Shown: positions 1 to 10,915 of the stretch, piece by piece
How the letters are laid out: every line of letters begins with the position of its first letter
Numbering within the stretch: the stretch's first letter is position 1
Assembly: GCA_903813345.2 (NCBI GenBank)
Contig: CAIIXF020000003.1
Span: 6,969,815-7,033,814, forward strand
DNA length: 64,000 bases
DNA from: Owenia fusiformis
Taxonomy: Eukaryota > Annelida > Polychaeta > Sabellida > Oweniidae
Direction: 5' to 3'
Notes under the pieces: generated by a model
The model's input: the letters and a program-made list of their open reading frames with translations, nothing else
What the model was told of the DNA's origin: nothing
The model's database searches: none
Program-made: the position numbers and the translations under genes

Positions 1-3000
1 ATTAAACACATGGGGTGGTTGGCTGAACAGGTATGTACCATAGTTTTACAAGGGGGAGGCACTCCCAGAGAGATTAAACACATGGGGTGGTTGGCTGAAC
101 AGGTATGTACCATAGTTTTACAAGGGGGAGGCATTCCCAGAGAGATTAAACACATGGGGTGGTTGGCTGAACAGGTATGTACCATAGTTTTACAAGGGGG
201 AGGCACTCCCAGAGAGATTAAACACATGGGGTGGTTGGCTGAACAGGTATGTACCTTATTTTTACAAGGGGGAGACACTCCTAGAGAGATTAAACACATG
301 GGGTGGTTGGCTGAACAGGTATGTACCATAGTTTTACAAGGGGGAGGCATTCCCAGAGAGATTAAACACATGGGGTGGTTGGCTGAACAGGTATGTACCT
401 TAGTTTTACAAGGGGGAGGCACTTTCAGAGAGATTAAACACATGGGGTGGTTGGCTGAACAGGTATGTACCATAGTTTTACAAGGGGGAGGTACTCCCAG
501 AGAGATTAAACACATGGGATGGTTGGCTGAACAGGTATGTACCTTATTTTTACAAGGGGGAGACACTCCTAGAGAGATTAAACACATGGGTTGGTTGGCT
601 GAACAGGTATGTACCTTAGTTTTACAAGGGGGAGGCACTTTCAGAGAGATTAAACACATGGGGTGGTTGGCTGAACAGGTATGTACCTTAGTTTTACAAG
701 GGGGAGGCACTCCCAGAGAGATTAAACACATGGGGTGGTTGGCTGAACAGGTATGTACCTTAGTTTTACAAGGGGGAGGCACTCCCAGAGAGATTAAACA
801 CATGGGGTGGTTGGCTGAACAGGTATGTACCTTAGTTTTACAAGGGGGAGGCACTTTCAGAGAGATTAAACACATGGGGTGGTTGGCTGAACAGGTATGT
901 ACCATAGTTTTACAAGGGGGAGGCATTCCCAGAGAGATTAAACACATGGGGTGGTTGGCTGAACAGGTATGTACCTTAGTTTTACAAGGGGGAGGCACTT
1001 TCAGAGAGATTAAACACATGGGGTGGTTGGCTGAACAGGTATGTACCATAGTTTTACAAGGGGGAGGCATTCCCAGAGAGATTAAACACATGGGGTGGTT
1101 GGCTGAACAGGTATGTACCTTAGTTTTACAAGGGGGAGGCACTCCCAGAGAGATTAAACACATGGGTTGGTTGGCTGAACAGGTATGTACCTTAGTTTTA
1201 CAAGGGGTAGGCACTCCCAGAGAGATTAAACACATGGGGTGGTTGGCTGAACAGGTATGTACCTTAGTTTTACAAGGGAGAGGCACCCCCAGAGAGATTA
1301 AACACATGGGGTGGTTGGCTGAACAGGTATGTACCGTAGTTTTACAAGGGGGAGGCACTCCCAGAGAGATTAAACACATGGGGTGGTTGGCTGAACAGGT
1401 ATGTACCTTAGTTTTACAAGGGGGAGGCATTCCCAGAGAGATTAAACACATGGGGTGGTTGGCTGAACAGGTATGTACCTTAGTTTTACAAGGGGGAGGC
1501 ACTTTCAGAGAGATTAAACACATGGGTTGGTTGGCTGAACAGGTATGTACCTTAGTTTTACAAGGGGGAGGCACTCCCAGAGAGATTAAACACATGGGGT
1601 GGTTGGCTGAACAGGTATGTACCTTAGTTTTACAAGGGGGAGGCACTCCCAGAGAGATTAAACACATGGGGTGGTTGGCTGAACAGGTATGTACCATAGT
1701 TTTACAAGGGGGAGGCATTCCCAGAGAGATTAAACACATGGGGTGGTTGGCTGAACAGGTATGTACCTTAGTTTTACAAGGGGGAGGCACTTTCAGAGAG
1801 ATTAAACACATGGGGTGGTTGGCTGAACAGGTATGTACCATAGTTTTACAAGGGGGAGGCATTCCCAGAGAGATTAAACACATGGGGTGGTTGGCTGAAC
1901 AGGTATGTACCTTAGTTTTACAAGGGGGAGGCACTCCCAGAGAGATTAAACACATGGGGTGGTTGGCTGAACAGGTATGTACCTTAGTTTTACAAGGGGG
2001 AGGCATTCCCAGAGAGATTAAACACATGGGGTGGTTGGCTGAACAGGTATGTACCTTAGTTTTACAAGGGGGAGGCACTTTCAGAGAGATTAAACACATG
2101 GGGTGGTTGGCTGAACAGGTATGTACCATAGTTTTACAAGGGGGAGGCATTCCCAGAGAGATTAAACACATGGGGTGGTTGGCTGAACAGGTATGTACCT
2201 TAGTTTTACAAGGGGGAGGCACTTTCAGAGAGATTAAACACATGGGGTGGTTGGCTGAACAGGTATGTACCATAGTTTTACAAGGGGGAGGCATTCCCAG
2301 AGAGATTAAACACATGGGGTGGTTGGCTGAACAGGTATGTACCTTAGTTTTACAAGGGGGAGGCACTCCCAGAGAGATTAAACACATGGGTTGGTTGGCT
2401 GAACAGGTATGTACCTTAGTTTTACAAGGGGGAGGCACTCCCAGAGAGATTAAACACATGGGTTGGTTGGCTGAACAGGTATGTACCATAGTTTTACAAG
2501 GGGGAGGCACTCCCAGAGAGATTAAACACATGGGGTGGTTGGCTGAACAGGTATGTACCTTAGTTTTACAAGGGGGAGGCACTCCCAGAGAGATTAAACA
2601 CATGGGGTGGTTGGCTGAACAGGTATGTACCTTAGTTTTACAAGGGAGAGGCACCCCCAGAGAGATTAAACACATGGGGTGGTTGGCTGAACAGGTATGT
2701 ACCTTAGTTTTACAAGGGGGAGGCACTCCCAGAGAGATTAAACACATGGGGTGGTTGGCTGAACAGGTATGTACCTTAGTTTTACAAGGGGGAGGCACTC
2801 CTAGAGAGATTAAACACATGGGTTGGTTGGCTGAACAGGTATGTACCTTAGTTTTACAAGGGGGAGGCACTTTCAGAGAGATTAAACACATGGGGTGGTT
2901 GGCTGAACAGGTATGTACCATAGTTTTACAAGGGGGAGGCACTCCCAGAGAGATTAAACACATGGGGTGGTTGGCTGAACAGGTATGTACCGTAGTTTTA

Positions 3001-3609
3001 CAAGGGGGAGGCACTCCCAGAGAGATTAAACACATGGGGTGGTTGGCTGAACAGGTATGTACCATAGTTTTACAAGGGGGAGGCACTCCCAGAGAGATTA
3101 AACACATGGGGTGGTTGGCTGAACAGGTATGTACCATAGTTTTACAAGGGGGAGGCATTCCCAGAGAGATTAAACACATGGGGTGGTTGGCTGAACAGGT
3201 ATGTACCATAGTTTTACAAGGGGGAGGCACTCCCAGAGAGATTAAACACATGGGGTGGTTGGCTGAACAGGTATGTACCATAGTTTTACAAGGGGGAGGC
3301 ACTCCCAGAGAGATTAAACACATGGGGTGGTTGGCTGAACAGGTATGTACCATAGTTTTACAAGGGGGAGGCATTCCCAGAGAGATTAAACACATGGGGT
3401 GGTTGGCTGAACAGGTATGTACCATAGTTTTACAAGGGGGAGGCACTCCCAGAGAGATTAAACACATGGGGTGGTTGGCTGAACAGGTATGTACCTTAGT
3501 TTTACAAGGGGGAGGCACTCCCAGAGAGATTAAACACATGGGGTGGTTGGCTGAACAGGTATGTACCATAGTTTTACAAGGGGGAGGCACTCCTCAATTG
3601 AGGGGAAGA
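1..3609 (+). repeat. 72-bp satellite array, 50 copies
   Basis: Head-to-tail repeats with an exact 72-bp period. ATG-GGG-TGG starts recur from 10 to 3538, which is 49 periods with no insertion or deletion, and the array probably continues left of the window. Copies differ only by substitutions. Because 72 is divisible by three and the unit has no stop in one frame, a 1206-codon frame (10-3630) runs through it with the 24-residue repeat beginning MGWLAEQVCT. One minus-strand frame is also open through the whole array. Most differences between copies change an amino acid (ATA/TTA/GTA; CCC/TTC; ACT/ATT), so I see no sign of selection on a protein and treat it as satellite DNA. Each unit holds CAGGTATGT, a near-ideal splice donor, and GGGAG-GCA-CTCCC, a small hairpin. 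Confidence 0.93.
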
Positions 3610-3630
3610 GAGTTCATCTTTTGTTTGTAA

Positions 3631-5117
3631 AATTTTGATCCCGGAATAATGGATTTTTAAGTTGAACACCTCTTACAGCTTTTAAGTAGGTTTCGCTGTA
3701 CGATCAAGTAGATACCTCTATTTGTAAAATAGTTTTTAAATTTAAGTGACTTCATATCCCCTTGAAGTAAAACACCTCCAAAATAGAACAGTTTTAAAGT
3801 TATGTGACCCATTAACTTCATTTTATAACCCCTAAGTAGAGCACTTTTTGTAATTTCACAGACTTTCCACTTTGTTTTACAATATTGTAGAACACAGTGA
3901 CATACAGCCACAAAATATTAATACATATTCTGGTGACATATGACCTTTTCTGATTGCCTGTATTAGTAATTGACAAATAGATTATGAAACAAGAATTTAT
4001 TCATATTTCTTGCAATGATCTTCAAGCAACTGAGCACTGCACCCAGTTAGATTTTGATCCTTTAGAACCTCTATGGGATTTTAAAGAATTGTAGTGTGGC
4101 TCTAAGACCCTGGACCCCTTCTCTCTGCTTTAACAACAGTTGTTAGGTAGATAAGGGGGGGGAAATTTATACCATTTTTTACAGTTTTACAGTTTTTTGC
4201 TCCCTTTTAAGAAATTTATTGGGAGAAATCTGGTCGATGAATGCCTTTGCTCATAACTCTTTTGAGTTTAGCAAATCTACTCATATAGATTATACAGTAA
4301 TACCTGTCTTGTCCAAAAGTCATTTGGATTAGCAGTTTTCACATTTCGACGTTTCTCAGTATATGAGTCAAAATTGTGTGTGTTCATATTGAGGGGTGTT
4401 CACATTAAGAGGTGTTCAGATTGAGAGGTGTTCATATTGAGAGGTGTTAATATTAAGAGGTGTTTGTATAAAGAGGTGTTACTGTATTCATGTTCTGGAA
4501 TCAAATCTGTGGCACCCTTGGGTGTTCTTTCCGAAATATATTTCAATGAAGTGCAATATTTTATTGATTTCGAAAAAATAAAGACCAGACATAAATGAAG
4601 GAATTCCCAGTATAGTGCCTGGCTAGACATTATCCGCCATTACATAAATGATGCAAATTGAAGTACAAAAATAAATCATTATTTTATTGCAAGATTAGTA
4701 TCAGATCATCTACATCATGATTTCAGAATAGCAACCAATTATCAATAATTGTGGGAAAGGGAGGTTTTTTCAAAGAGGTAAATGATGATTTTGTTTGTAA
4801 AAATTGTCGATTTTCAAGTCAAATTTAACTGATTAAATTGAGAATTCAAAAATGTCAATATTTGGACACTATCATTGCTTGTCCACCCAGTACCCAACAT
4901 CTTTTTATCATCTAAAATGTATATGAATCTTATCTAATCTAATCCATATCTTAAAATATCCAAATTTAAAAAAAAGGTTCAAGCAATTAAGTTATAACTT
5001 GCATCTCCATCTTACATTTTGTACATTATCAGGTTGCTTATAGCAAAATTTTCAGGCCATTTGACAAAAAAGGTCAGAATGAATAAACACAAAATGATTT
5101 GCAAATTTTCTTTCCAG
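3631..5117. other. non-coding stretch, probably intron or 5' flank of syntrophin
   Basis: No convincing exon is seen. The syntrophin exon at 5118 begins inside a protein domain, so earlier exons must lie upstream, either beyond the satellite or missed here. The stretch is AT-rich and holds one short tandem array (4384-4482). Confidence 0.5.
4384..4482 (+). repeat. short degenerate tandem array, about 19 bp unit
   Basis: Five to six imperfect copies of a unit around GAGGTGTTCATATT. The GAGGTGTTC core also appears near 49690 and 50510, so it may belong to a dispersed family. Confidence 0.7.
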
Positions 5118-8100
5118 ATACATAATGAACAAGGAAATCCAACTTGGAAACCAGTATTTGCAGCAATTACAGAGAAAGACCTTTTGTTGTTTAATGCAGC
5201 GCCATGGCAACGAGAAGATTGGTCAAAACCATTTCAAAGTCATCCACTTTTGTCAACAAGGTCAGTATTCGAAAATCTGTCAAACGTATAATCCCAAGAT
5301 ATGGTCGATTACATTACTTCTGAATTTTAACAATCCTTGGGGTATCGAGATTAAACTTGATGGCTGTGTTTGATTGAAGTCTAGGCAATTTTCAGTGGAC
5401 AATTCAATTAAGCTAGGGGCTATTGGGTAATTTGAAAGTGACAGGTACTGCATAGATAAACATTGACCAAATTGCCTCAAATTTGCCGTATTTGCTTTGG
5501 GGTCATGTCGTGGTTACATACGTGTACATTTGAAGATGGTCATTTTTTATTGATTTTTTGTGTGAAAAGATAAGAATCTCAGAAATGATGGATCCATCAA
5601 CATTTTAGTAGATTTTTTCCAAAGTCAATATTATTCCAATGTCAAGGCCATATGCATGGTCAGTTGAGATTACGTATGTTACCATTTTTTGGAAAATTAT
5701 TTAGTCGTCAAATTTCAGTTAAAAACATATAGTACTATTTCCACTTTGTTCATTTTGTTAAAGAAAAATTACAATTTTGTAAGATTCATTTTATTTAGCT
5801 TCATTTGTTGTTTTAAGCATATATTCTGAAAGCTAAGCTACTACATTTGTATTTTCATGCGAATGTTGCTTAGGAAATGAAGCATTAGACTCTCAATTAG
5901 AATCTGTTTATGACTGACAATTCGCTAATTGCTTAAGCATGCTTCAGCGATGTAATATCTCAGAATTCATACTCTCACCTTGCTTACCAAAATAACACTA
6001 CAATATTTATAATATACATTTCTAATATCTGATGTTTCGTATTGTTTCCACTTACTCATAATTTTAAAGTTAAAACCCTTGATAGGTTTTTTATCTTCAT
6101 TTCCTAGATTTGTTTTTATTAAAAATATTTTGATGAAAGTTTATGAATGTCAGTATTTTTGTGTACATTCTGTGTGCATGCATGTTAAGAAATGTTTTCA
6201 GTTTGGTGTATGGTGTTAATACAGCATTGTTATTATTGTGAATGTTTATTATCATGAGTGCTTTCTGAGTATTCTCATGATAATTATCATGAAAATTATC
6301 ATGAGTATATTATTATCATGAATGCATGTGTCAGTTATCATGAAATTATGTCATGTGTGTATGTGATGCGTTTATATCTTATGTATATAGAGTAGCGCAC
6401 GTTGGTAGACCACTAACCCCATCTGGTGAGGATGAGACAGGAATTTTGGCGGCAAAAACTGTTGGGGATGATGGAAAGGAAAAAGACATCTTTAGGTAAA
6501 TGGTGGACGTCCCTGCGAGGGCATGTTACATTCAACATTGACTTACACCTGTAACCCTTGAGTCACTTGTAACCCTTGAGTTATATGTGTAATCCTTGAG
6601 TTACACTTGTAACCCTTGAGTTATACTTGTAACCCTTGAGTTACACTTGTAACCCTTGAGTTATATGTGTAATCCTTGAGTTACACTTGTAACCCTTGAG
6701 TTATACTTGTAACCCTTGAGTTACACTTGTAACCCTAGAGTTATATGTGTAATCCTTGAGTTACACTTGTAACCCTTGAGTTATATGTGTAATCCTTGAG
6801 TTACACTTGTAACCCTTGAGTTATATGTGTAATCCTTGAGTTATACTTGTAACCCTTGAGTTATATGTGTAATCCTTGAGTTATACTTGTAACCCTTGAG
6901 TTATATGTGTAACCCTTGAGTTACACTTGTAACCCTTGAGTTATATGTGTAATCCTTGAGTTATACTTGTAACCCTTGAGTTATACTTGTTACTCTCAAG
7001 TCAGACTTGAGTTACACTTTTAACCCGTGGGTTACATTTGTAACCCTTGAGTTAAACTAGTAATCCTTGTGACACATTCCATATGTGAAATTTCATCCTT
7101 TGAGAAAATTTAAGCAGATTGAGCAAATTCAATCCTACGTTTTAAGAACATAATTTCATGAATGCACCTATAGCTTTCACTCTTTTCATAGATGATTGCT
7201 TTATCATGCATTGCTAACTCTTTGCTTTACTATGGCACTCGAGGATTGAATCTTTATTTTATACAAATTGTTACCTTGTCACACATAAGTATTGCATTTT
7301 GACACAGAAGTATTGTATTTTGACACAGAAGTATTGCATTTTGACACAGAAGTATTGTTGTATTTTCACAGTGTTCATCCAACTACAGAAATATATAAGA
7401 CAAAAATTAAGTGTTGCAACCAGCGTCCATTTTTGACAGACACATGGACATTAATCATGGGGAGAAAATGGCAGATTTATTGTGTATTGTTGTTATGGTT
7501 ACTTTTTATGTCACCATGCAGTTATATTGTATGTTATATTCCCCTGGTCATTGTTGTGTACTAGTTTATGTACCCCACTATTGGAAATTGGTTTATGATT
7601 TCTTGCTTGCCTGCAGTGTAACATCACATTGACTTAGGGTGTTTAGTATTTATATGATTTATAGGTGTTTATAACATTAGTGTTTAATTTAAAAACCATG
7701 GTGAGACATTCATATTAATAATAATGAAAACCTCATGAAATCACTGTTGTATAGTTTTATTTGCTCAATTTTTTCAGATTAGTTCACTCAGGAAAGCATA
7801 TAACACCAATGGGCAACAGTGATATCCTGACATTTGGTACAAGGACTGGTTCACGCCAGGGTGTTGAAGCTCATGTATTTCGTGTAGGGACCCAGAAGGA
7901 TCTATCATCGTGGTCTCGGGCATTTATCAATGGTGCCCATAGTGCAGCTGTACTTGCCAAAGAAATAACATGTGGTGAGTCACAGTTCATATTCCATGAA
8001 TGACCACAAATTAATTTTCATCTTGTTATGATTCTTTGAATAATCTCAAATAATTTAATATGGCTTGTAAAAGCTTTAAGTGAGCATAATTAATATTGGA

Positions 8101-10596
8101 ACAGTTTTATAAATAGGAAGGAACGTATTGAGGATTAATGTTTACCGTGTCAGAGATTCCTCTTTTCAAGCATTTTGAACAATTATTGAGCTACCTTTAT
8201 CTATAAGTTAAGAATTTTGATGGTGGCCTTTTGCTACAGGCATTGTATAATGAATAGGGGTCACACGGTTAACCGTGGCTTGCGGTTACCGCGGTTCATA
8301 CCTCCACGACGGTTAGCTCGCACACAATCTTGAAAACCGCGGTTCTTGAAGAACCGTGACATTTTCAGTTTCACTTCAGAAAAATAAAAATGTAAACTCG
8401 GAATTAAACTCCATTTCAAGCTTTCGTGTAATACCAATTAACTAAACATCGTCTGGAATCGTTAATCATCATGCAATAATGCGAACCATACCTGATATTT
8501 ACGACGATCTTCTGATATAGACGGCAGATAACAAAAACAAAAGGAAAATGTTGATAAATTTCACCGGCATATTGACCCGGAAGTGACCTACGCTAAACAT
8601 TTCGCGCAATCCTATTGGTTGATATAACAGTATACTGTAAAAAGCCGAACGCCGAATGCATTGAATTTGCGAACGAGTCACGTTCTGTGTATTACGTTCG
8701 CCTTTGATCCATGTTGAGTCCTGACAAAGTGTTGAACTTAAGTTATATTTCTAAAGAAAACATTTATTCAGTTTAGTGAAGTACTGTGCTAATTTTGCCA
8801 ACAGTTGACAAGTTATTTTATGTGTTGAAAAAACTTGAACATCAAACAAGAAGATCAACACAGTGAAGACACAGATATTTTGGGAGGGAGGGAGGGAAAA
8901 AAGACTGAACAAACAAACAAACATTGTGTGAAACTGGATACTTACAATACTGAATACAATAAAACACTGTGACACACTTAGTATGTTTTCTGATTTTCGG
9001 ATCAATTTCATATATTTTTGCTCATTTCACGAGGCCCGTGAGAACCGCAATCAGAACCGAACCGAACTGTGAAATACAATAACCGAACCGAACCGTGTGA
9101 CCCCTAATAATGAATAGCATATTATTTCTGTAACCACAATATGTATTGGCCAATCAAAATCCATGGAAGTATTTATATATTATGCCAACAAATAAATTTC
9201 ATATTTTTCATTTTTATAGCCGCAACTTGGCAAAACCAAGACTGCCGATTAACACTCCATTTTGAGAATGGGTTTAGTCTTATCAATCCCAAAAATGGTG
9301 GCCAGGACAAAAGAAGCTCGAATATTATTTGGGCACATCCTTACGAGAAGTTGCGAATGTCAGCAGACGATGGAAATCGTTTGCTATGGCTCGATTTTGG
9401 GGATGAAGGGGAGCAGGTATGATTAATGGAACAGCTATGAACATTTTCTGTAACATTTGGTTCGGTGCATTCCTTGCCTTCTCTGCCGCTCCTAAATGCA
9501 TTAATTTCTCAGGGTCCCTCAAGAATCTTGGGAAATGATGTTTGATTGAAATTGAGAATTGTTAAATCTTTATGAAACTAAATAACAATTTATGTAAGGC
9601 AACATTAATGGACTAATTCAATATCTGGGAAATCAAACATCTGCAAGAGAGAAGGCATGCATAGCACTGAACGAATTGCTTCAAATGGAGTCATTGATAA
9701 CATATATAGTGGCCATGTTTTTTATGTAAAATACATGTAGAATGGAAAGTGGAATTTGTGAGGAATAAAGTAGTTTGAAATACAGCAATATGCTTTTGTA
9801 ACGAATGCAGAATGGCAATATTCCAAAAAATGCAATTCAAAGTAAATATTTTATTGAAGTACACTGTACATGTATATACCCAAAGACATAAAACTATAAA
9901 GAACAATTTTCCCTTTCAGTGTGTAAATTATAAATGCTGAATCATGAACATGTCTAAGAAATCACATTTATCTTTGCCTCGCCTTTTAGAGATTGCCTCA
10001 CCTATTTAAATTTGCCTCACCTATTTGAATTTGCCTCACCTATTTAAATTTGCCTCTCTTATTTTACAACGCTGGCTGCAACCTTGTTTCACCATGGTTT
10101 ATTTGGAAGTAGGAAGTTCAATATGCTTAGAAAGGCATGATATATACTGTTCAGTTCAGTATCCTGTGATATATGCTCTTGTTTACTGTGAAATATAGAC
10201 CTCCCAAGAATGGTTCGTCTAGCTTGATAGCCTCGGGCATATATCTCGGGATAGTGACATAAATCTCCAAAAGCTTCCTTAAGTCATCCCAAACTTAACT
10301 GCTCTAATTTATTCCATTGCTTTTCATCTTTATTCATTTATACATACAGTGAAACTTGTCTTATCCAAACACTATTGCGGTGCAGCGTTTATTTGTTTCA
10401 CTTGGAGGGAAAATGGAACTTGTGGATGATTTTTCAATGCCTGCATTTAGGATTTTAGAGGATGTAATAAATCAATTAACAAATAAATAATGTTTATTTC
10501 CAGGAACTAGACCTCCATGGTTGCCCTAAGCCAATAGTCTTCGTACTGCACACATTTTTATCTGCAAAGGTCCACAGACTCGGACTCCTAGCGTAG
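5118..10596 (+). CDS. syntrophin (alpha/beta type), C-terminal part
   Basis: Four exons, 5118-5260, 7778-7974, 9220-9416 and 10504-10596 (TAG), join in frame to the last 209 residues of a syntrophin. Syntrophins are cytoplasmic adaptors that bind dystrophin and dystrobrevin and anchor channels and signalling proteins at the membrane. The first exon begins in the split PH2 domain ([18 protein letters not shown], then QSHPLLSTR). The second gives LVHSG and [12 protein letters not shown], the third [16 protein letters not shown] and [12 protein letters not shown], and the last the syntrophin-unique end [20 protein letters not shown]. All junctions have GT-AG borders and matching phases. The N-terminal PH1 and PDZ parts are not in the window. 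The product resembles vertebrate alpha-1 and beta syntrophins more than gamma ones. A possible extra exon at 6391-6495 is listed separately. AATAAA occurs at 10893. Confidence 0.95.
6275..6292. other. 18-bp perfect palindrome
   Basis: TCATGATAATTATCATGA is its own reverse complement and lies in a stretch (6230-6350) with repeated TTATCATGA motifs. No function is evident. Confidence 0.8.
6391..6495 (+). CDS. probable cassette exon of the syntrophin gene
   Basis: This 105-nt segment lies between an AG and a GTAAAT donor, is open in the required phase, and is flanked by the same codon split (AG/A) as the junction it interrupts. Including it would insert 35 residues after [20 protein letters not shown], then a Gly/Asp/Lys-rich end finishing in DIFR. 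Its beginning resembles the start of the next exon ([13 protein letters not shown] against [13 protein letters not shown]), suggesting partial exon duplication. Known syntrophins run directly from ATR to LVHSG, so this would be an optional insert in the PH2 variable loop. The polypyrimidine tract is only moderate. Confidence 0.6.
6543..7070 (+). repeat. 20-bp tandem array in a syntrophin intron
   Basis: About 25 copies of a 20-bp unit with the core GTAACCCTTGAGTTA. Two variants, ACACTTGTAACCC and ATATGTGTAATCC, often alternate, giving a 40-bp higher-order period. It starts about 50 bp after the putative cassette exon. The CTTGTAACCC motif only superficially resembles telomere repeats. Confidence 0.9.
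7285..7357 (+). repeat. 21-bp tandem repeat, three copies
   Basis: GTATTGCATTTTGACACAGAA is repeated about three times in the intron before the second syntrophin exon. It is open in one frame only because the period is divisible by three. Confidence 0.85.
8255..9106. mobile_element. non-autonomous hAT-type DNA transposon, 852 bp
   Basis: The element begins TAGGGGTCACACGGTT and ends AACCGTGTGACCCCTA, forming terminal inverted repeats. It is flanked on both sides by the same 8-bp duplication ATAATGAA (8247-8254 and 9107-9114). An 8-bp target duplication with TAGGGG-type ends is the signature of hAT elements. Subterminal AACCG motifs recur inside both ends, as expected of transposase-binding repeats. 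There is no transposase reading frame, so it would have moved in trans. It lies in the intron between syntrophin exons ending 7974 and starting 9220. Confidence 0.92.
9974..10064 (+). repeat. 20-bp tandem repeat (TTGCCTCACCTATTTAAA)
   Basis: Four to five copies of a 20-bp unit in the last syntrophin intron. A single related copy (GCCTCACCTATTTGAATT) occurs at 35347 in an MCM4 intron, so the unit is dispersed. Confidence 0.85.
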
Positions 10597-10830
10597 TCAA
10601 ATTCTGGTATAGTCAGATCATGGCATAGTCAGATCATAGCAGCCAAATTCTAGCATAGCTGATTCCACAGACTGTCTCCTAACATAGTCAAATTCAGTCA
10701 TAGTCAGATCCTGGCATAGTCAGATCCTGGCATAGTCAGATGATGGCGGTCAGATCCTAGCATAGCTGAATTTTGGCATAGTCAGGTTCCTACAATATCA
10801 GATTTATGGCAAAGTCAGATGCTGTGAAAA
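10590..10830 (+). repeat. degenerate 16-17 bp array beginning at the syntrophin stop codon
   Basis: Imperfect copies of CATAGTCAGATCCTGG run through the probable 3' UTR. The stop codon context GCGTAGTCAAATTCTGG itself fits the unit, so the array starts at the end of the coding sequence. Confidence 0.8.
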
Positions 10831-10892
10831 AGGACTTTAAGCAATATTGTATGGATCATGAATATTTCATTGAATCAGATTACACCAGGAGG

Positions 10893-10898
10893 AATAAA
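10893..10898 (+). terminator. putative poly(A) signal of syntrophin
   Basis: AATAAA about 300 bp after the syntrophin stop codon. It is the first canonical signal downstream on this strand that I noticed. No transcript evidence. Confidence 0.45.
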
Positions 10899-10915
10899 GT
10901 AGGTCAAAAGATTTC

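Noticed and set aside
10-3630. 1206-residue repetitive protein
   Set aside because: The frame is open only because the repeat period is divisible by three. A minus-strand frame is open too, and differences between units are mostly amino-acid changing.
6543-7070. Interstitial telomere repeat
   Set aside because: The unit is 20 bp with only a CTTGTAACCC resemblance. TTAGGG-type repeats are absent.
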